Part shown: positions 57,356 to 60,000 of the stretch, piece after piece
How the letters are laid out: each line of letters starts with the position of its first letter
How positions within the stretch are numbered: the first letter of the stretch is position 1
DNA from: Owenia fusiformis
Taxonomy: Eukaryota; Annelida; Polychaeta; Sabellida; Oweniidae
Assembly (NCBI GenBank): GCA_903813345.2
Contig: CAIIXF020000001.1
Span: 57,927,885-57,987,884 of the forward strand
DNA: 60,000 bases
Direction of reading: 5' to 3'
Notes under the pieces: model-generated
Database searches by the model: none
What the model was told of the DNA's origin: nothing
What the model saw: the letters and a program-made list of their open reading frames with translations, nothing else
Translations under genes and position numbers: made by a program

Positions 57356-58678
57356 GTAAGAAAATGTAGTCAATCTAGCCTTCCTCTCAGAAACCTGTCT
57401 CTACTTGAGTAAGGCAAGCTTTTGAGGTAGTAGAAACACCCCGAGTTGGTCAAATTCCTTTTCAAGTAGTCAAATGCAACCATCATAAGGGTTGATTGAT
57501 CAGGTTGGTCATCCAATGAGAGCTTCAATATGCTGCATTTCGCTGCCTGGCAACGAATAGCCTACCCTGAACCCAGAGTCTAGTTATAAACTACCTTCTG
57601 GCTAGTATAGACTATTTACAGTTTAGTAGCCCCACCCTCCCTTATGACCTTTGCTTGTTACAGCCCAGATCATAAACCATTTCAAACTTACCATGCTGAT
57701 CTTTTCTCAACAAATAGGCAAGCTGGAAGGAATACATGCTAATTGCATGCTCATAACTATGCGATGACATCAGAGAAAATAACCATGTCATGAAAGTCGT
57801 CCGTATTTCGACAACGAACTCTGAATGGCCATATATAGAAAGTCGTCCGTATTTCGACGACGAACTCTGAATGGCCCTGTGAGTTCAGAGCTTTATTGTA
57901 TATTGAAAGAATGAAAACGAAGCTCTCTATTAAAAAGCGAAGTTAAACGAATGGAAAGGGTACAAATCCCAATCACGCTCAGCTATATGGTCAGCTAGAT
58001 GATGGTCATGAACAACTACAGAGTGGTTTCATTTGTGTTCAATTGCATATTACGCATTATAAATAATTTGCAAAAAGTATTGAAAGTGTTTCAATAATTT
58101 ATTTTTGTGCACCAAATAATCTTAACTGTGGAACAGAGGACATGAAAAAATTGGGCTATTATGAGATGGTAAATTAAATCTTTTGTTTCAAATGAGATCA
58201 ATAGTTCATAAAATCAAAGGATGAATTGCAATAAAATCCAATTAATTCAGAAACACACAACAGATGAGATTGAAATCAATCAATACAGAATAGTATATGT
58301 GAATAGGGAATAGAAGTACATACTTTTTGGCTCATTAAATTTAATGGATGGGTATAGAGCTTTCGGTGAACAAAACAACTGGGTGGCCTCCACCATGTTG
58401 AAACAGAAAATTAAATGCCACCCTATTGAAAATCAGAAAATTCATACGATCCCTGTTGAAAATCTGTTGCCTTCCTACCCTAAAAGGTAAATTAATGTCA
58501 TGTCTTGGATAATTATTGTTACCCTTCTGGGCCATAATACAACATTACCTTAATACAATAAGGGTTTAAGAAATACTCATGATTGTTGATTCACCTATAA
58601 GATAACTATATGTTAACCTTAATATAAGGTTTGATAGGGATTGTTCCTAGTCAGAACATTTAAAAAAAGAATAAAGAA
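57356..58678. other. CAD intron 29 (window part), non-coding
   Basis: No CAD exon or other gene is recognised between the donor at 57356 and the sulfotransferase stop. It includes the 46-bp duplication at 57792-57883. The minus-strand frame 58341-58535 has no recognisable content. Confidence 0.5.
57792..57883. repeat. 46-bp tandem duplication
   Basis: GAAAGTCGTCCGTATTTCGA begins at 57792 and again at 57838, each followed by AACTCTGAATGGCC. The copies are almost identical. It is CpG-rich relative to its surroundings. Confidence 0.9.
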
Positions 58679-59959
58679 TTAAATTGTGTCATACACATAT
58701 CCCTGATAACAATCCCTGCATATATGCCAGTCAAATGTCTGATTGACAAGTTCAAAGAACTCTTCATTGTATGGTTTATAATGTTCATATAGTTGCCTTA
58801 GCATTGGTAGACTGACTTCCTCGTGTTTACGTCCTTTTGTGGTCCCCATACACCTCACATTTGCATTGGTTTTTAGGCAATAGAAATCTTTTCGCGGGGC
58901 TGGGATAAATCTGTCCTCAGTAAAATTATGTGGAAGATTTAGAAATGATTCTATTTTCTCAAAAGCAGTCCATGGCGACCTCACAAATTCAGCAGAGTCC
59001 ACCAAGTGTATTTGGTTACGAGGAAAAAATTCTAACCATATTTTGAAATGGTTGATATAATAACTTAAATTAATAGCGAAACGACTCTTGTTGCTCATAT
59101 ACCAGTCATGAAACTCCAGGAAATCTGTTCCGACTCTTGTCGTGCGGTTGTAGAGTTGTGTATACTCACTGATCAGCCTCTGCACAGGGTCTCTCACCAT
59201 GAACAGTAACTTCATTGCAGGGTTATATTTATGGACATTTTCAATGCATTTTCTTTTTGAGAAGCATGCATTTTCTCTGTGTACTACTATCCTCTGTGGA
59301 AGGTTCCCTCTTCGGCATGTATTCTGGATGTGTTTTATGAAGTCTATATAAGATGTCGACTCGACAAAATATCCATTTTGGATGACGCAGAATGTCTTTC
59401 TAGCCCCTCGATGCAAGTGGGATGTTATAGTTGCTGTACCACCTTTCTTGATACCCGCGATCATGACTGATACCAGTGGCACAAAAGTGCCATCTTTCAT
59501 TTGAGGGAGATACTGCTGTGTGACATCATATAATGGTGTCTTATACATGTATGTCTGATTTTTAGGCTTTACAAGTGTTTTTGTTTCAATGATGAACTCA
59601 TCTGGATTCTCCTGGTCTAATGGATTCTCCTGGTCTAAAAATTCAGTGTCTAAAAATTCACTATCCATTTGTTGCATATCATCCTGTTTTTCAGTGTTTA
59701 ACTTGAAATATTTTGAGAAGTTGGTGTATGTGCGATATTCCTTATAACGAGGTTTCTTAGCATCCTGTTTCTTTATGTAAGTTTCTAGCATTTTCTGAGC
59801 TGCATAATCCCATTTTTCGGCTGATGTATAATTTCCGTTAAACTGCCTCTCGTAAGTTGTTTGAGTTGATAGACTTACAATCACGACATGATGGAAGAAT
59901 ATCCACATTGTAAAAACCACAAATGCAAATATAATGGTGACATATTTCATATTAATCAT
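58679..59959 (-). CDS. Heparan-sulfate glucosamine 3-O-sulfotransferase-like, intronless
   Basis: A single 426-codon frame. Residues about 5-30 (VTIIFAFVVFTMWIFFHHVV) form a type II Golgi signal anchor, followed by a stem with an acidic tandem duplication (LDQENP twice) and several N-glycosylation sequons. The sulfotransferase domain starts near residue 165: the PAPS 5'-phosphosulfate loop IAGIKKGGTATI (HS3STs have GVRKGGT), and the 3'-phosphate site MKLLFMVRDPVQRLISEYTQ with the expected Arg and Ser. The C-terminus has DFYCLKTN...CMGTTKGRKH and LRQLYEHYKPYNEEFFEL, the layout of HS3ST enzymes, with Cys residues suited to the family disulfide. It would transfer sulfate from PAPS to a glycan; the exact acceptor cannot be read. 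It lies antisense to CAD, probably in CAD intron 29. A paralogous invertebrate carbohydrate sulfotransferase is the alternative. Confidence 0.88.
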   Translation of the reverse strand: MINMKYVTIIFAFVVFTMWIFFHHVVIVSLSTQTTYERQFNGNYTSAEKWDYAAQKMLETYIKKQDAKKPRYKEYRTYTNFSKYFKLNTEKQDDMQQMDSEFLDTEFLDQENPLDQENPDEFIIETKTLVKPKNQTYMYKTPLYDVTQQYLPQMKDGTFVPLVSVMIAGIKKGGTATITSHLHRGARKTFCVIQNGYFVESTSYIDFIKHIQNTCRRGNLPQRIVVHRENACFSKRKCIENVHKYNPAMKLLFMVRDPVQRLISEYTQLYNRTTRVGTDFLEFHDWYMSNKSRFAINLSYYINHFKIWLEFFPRNQIHLVDSAEFVRSPWTAFEKIESFLNLPHNFTEDRFIPAPRKDFYCLKTNANVRCMGTTKGRKHEEVSLPMLRQLYEHYKPYNEEFFELVNQTFDWHICRDCYQGYVYDTI

Positions 59960-60000
59960 ATTCCAAAGGTTTATTGCAGTACAATAGTCTTAAGTTCCTA

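Overview
The window is animal nuclear DNA, most likely from a bivalve or another mollusc. Genes are split into many short exons with GT-AG introns, intergenic DNA is AT-rich, miniature inverted-repeat elements are very dense, the word TACATGTA is scattered throughout (common in bivalve genomes in my experience), and one gene belongs to an ARM-TIR family that I know from molluscs and other invertebrates. No bacterial, organellar or viral genome features were seen. All names come from reading the translations; no search was run.

Layout. (1) 1-330: 3' end of a cysteine-rich ORF, probably tied to a transposon. (2) 350-4300: a foldback element, a tRNA-like SINE head, and two families of degenerate tandem or dispersed repeats. 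(3) 4434-12838, minus strand: a six-exon armadillo + TIR gene, whose 5-kb first intron holds a large inverted repeat with an internal CATGACCGTG minisatellite. (4) 12840-25300: gene-poor DNA with at least six inverted-repeat elements and a 5'-truncated LINE (18682-21074, 15-bp target duplication). (5) 25400-27260: a promoter-like stretch (NRF-1-type and YY1-type words), a candidate first exon and a poly(A) signal, with no recognised product. (6) 28101-35637, plus strand: complete eight-exon PECR (peroxisomal trans-2-enoyl-CoA reductase) ending in SKL. Its introns carry a 97-bp minisatellite, a mariner-like foldback element, and a 114-120-bp array of decoy copies of the start of exon 5; one array unit is split by a hAT-like insertion. 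(7) 36309-42024: a decayed mariner element interrupted by a 4.7-kb LINE (ORF1 + ORF2). (8) 42523-44162, minus strand: complete four-exon RWDD3 (RSUME). (9) 45328 to 57355 and beyond, plus strand: CAD, the trifunctional enzyme that starts de novo pyrimidine synthesis. Twenty-nine coding exons (1622 codons) cover glutaminase, carbamoyl-phosphate synthetase and the first half of dihydroorotase. (10) 58679-59959, minus strand: an intronless heparan-sulfate 3-O-sulfotransferase-like gene, probably nested antisense in the next CAD intron.

The host genes are functionally unrelated (innate immunity or NAD metabolism, peroxisomal lipid metabolism, SUMO regulation, pyrimidine synthesis, glycan sulfation), as expected of an animal chromosome. 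RWDD3 and CAD are divergent about 1.2 kb apart, with an E-box next to the CAD leader exon. PECR and RWDD3 are convergent and separated only by nested transposons. The points most worth following are the decoy-exon array in PECR, the ARM-TIR gene with its SARM1-like logic, the nested sulfotransferase, and the orphan promoter at 25.4 kb.
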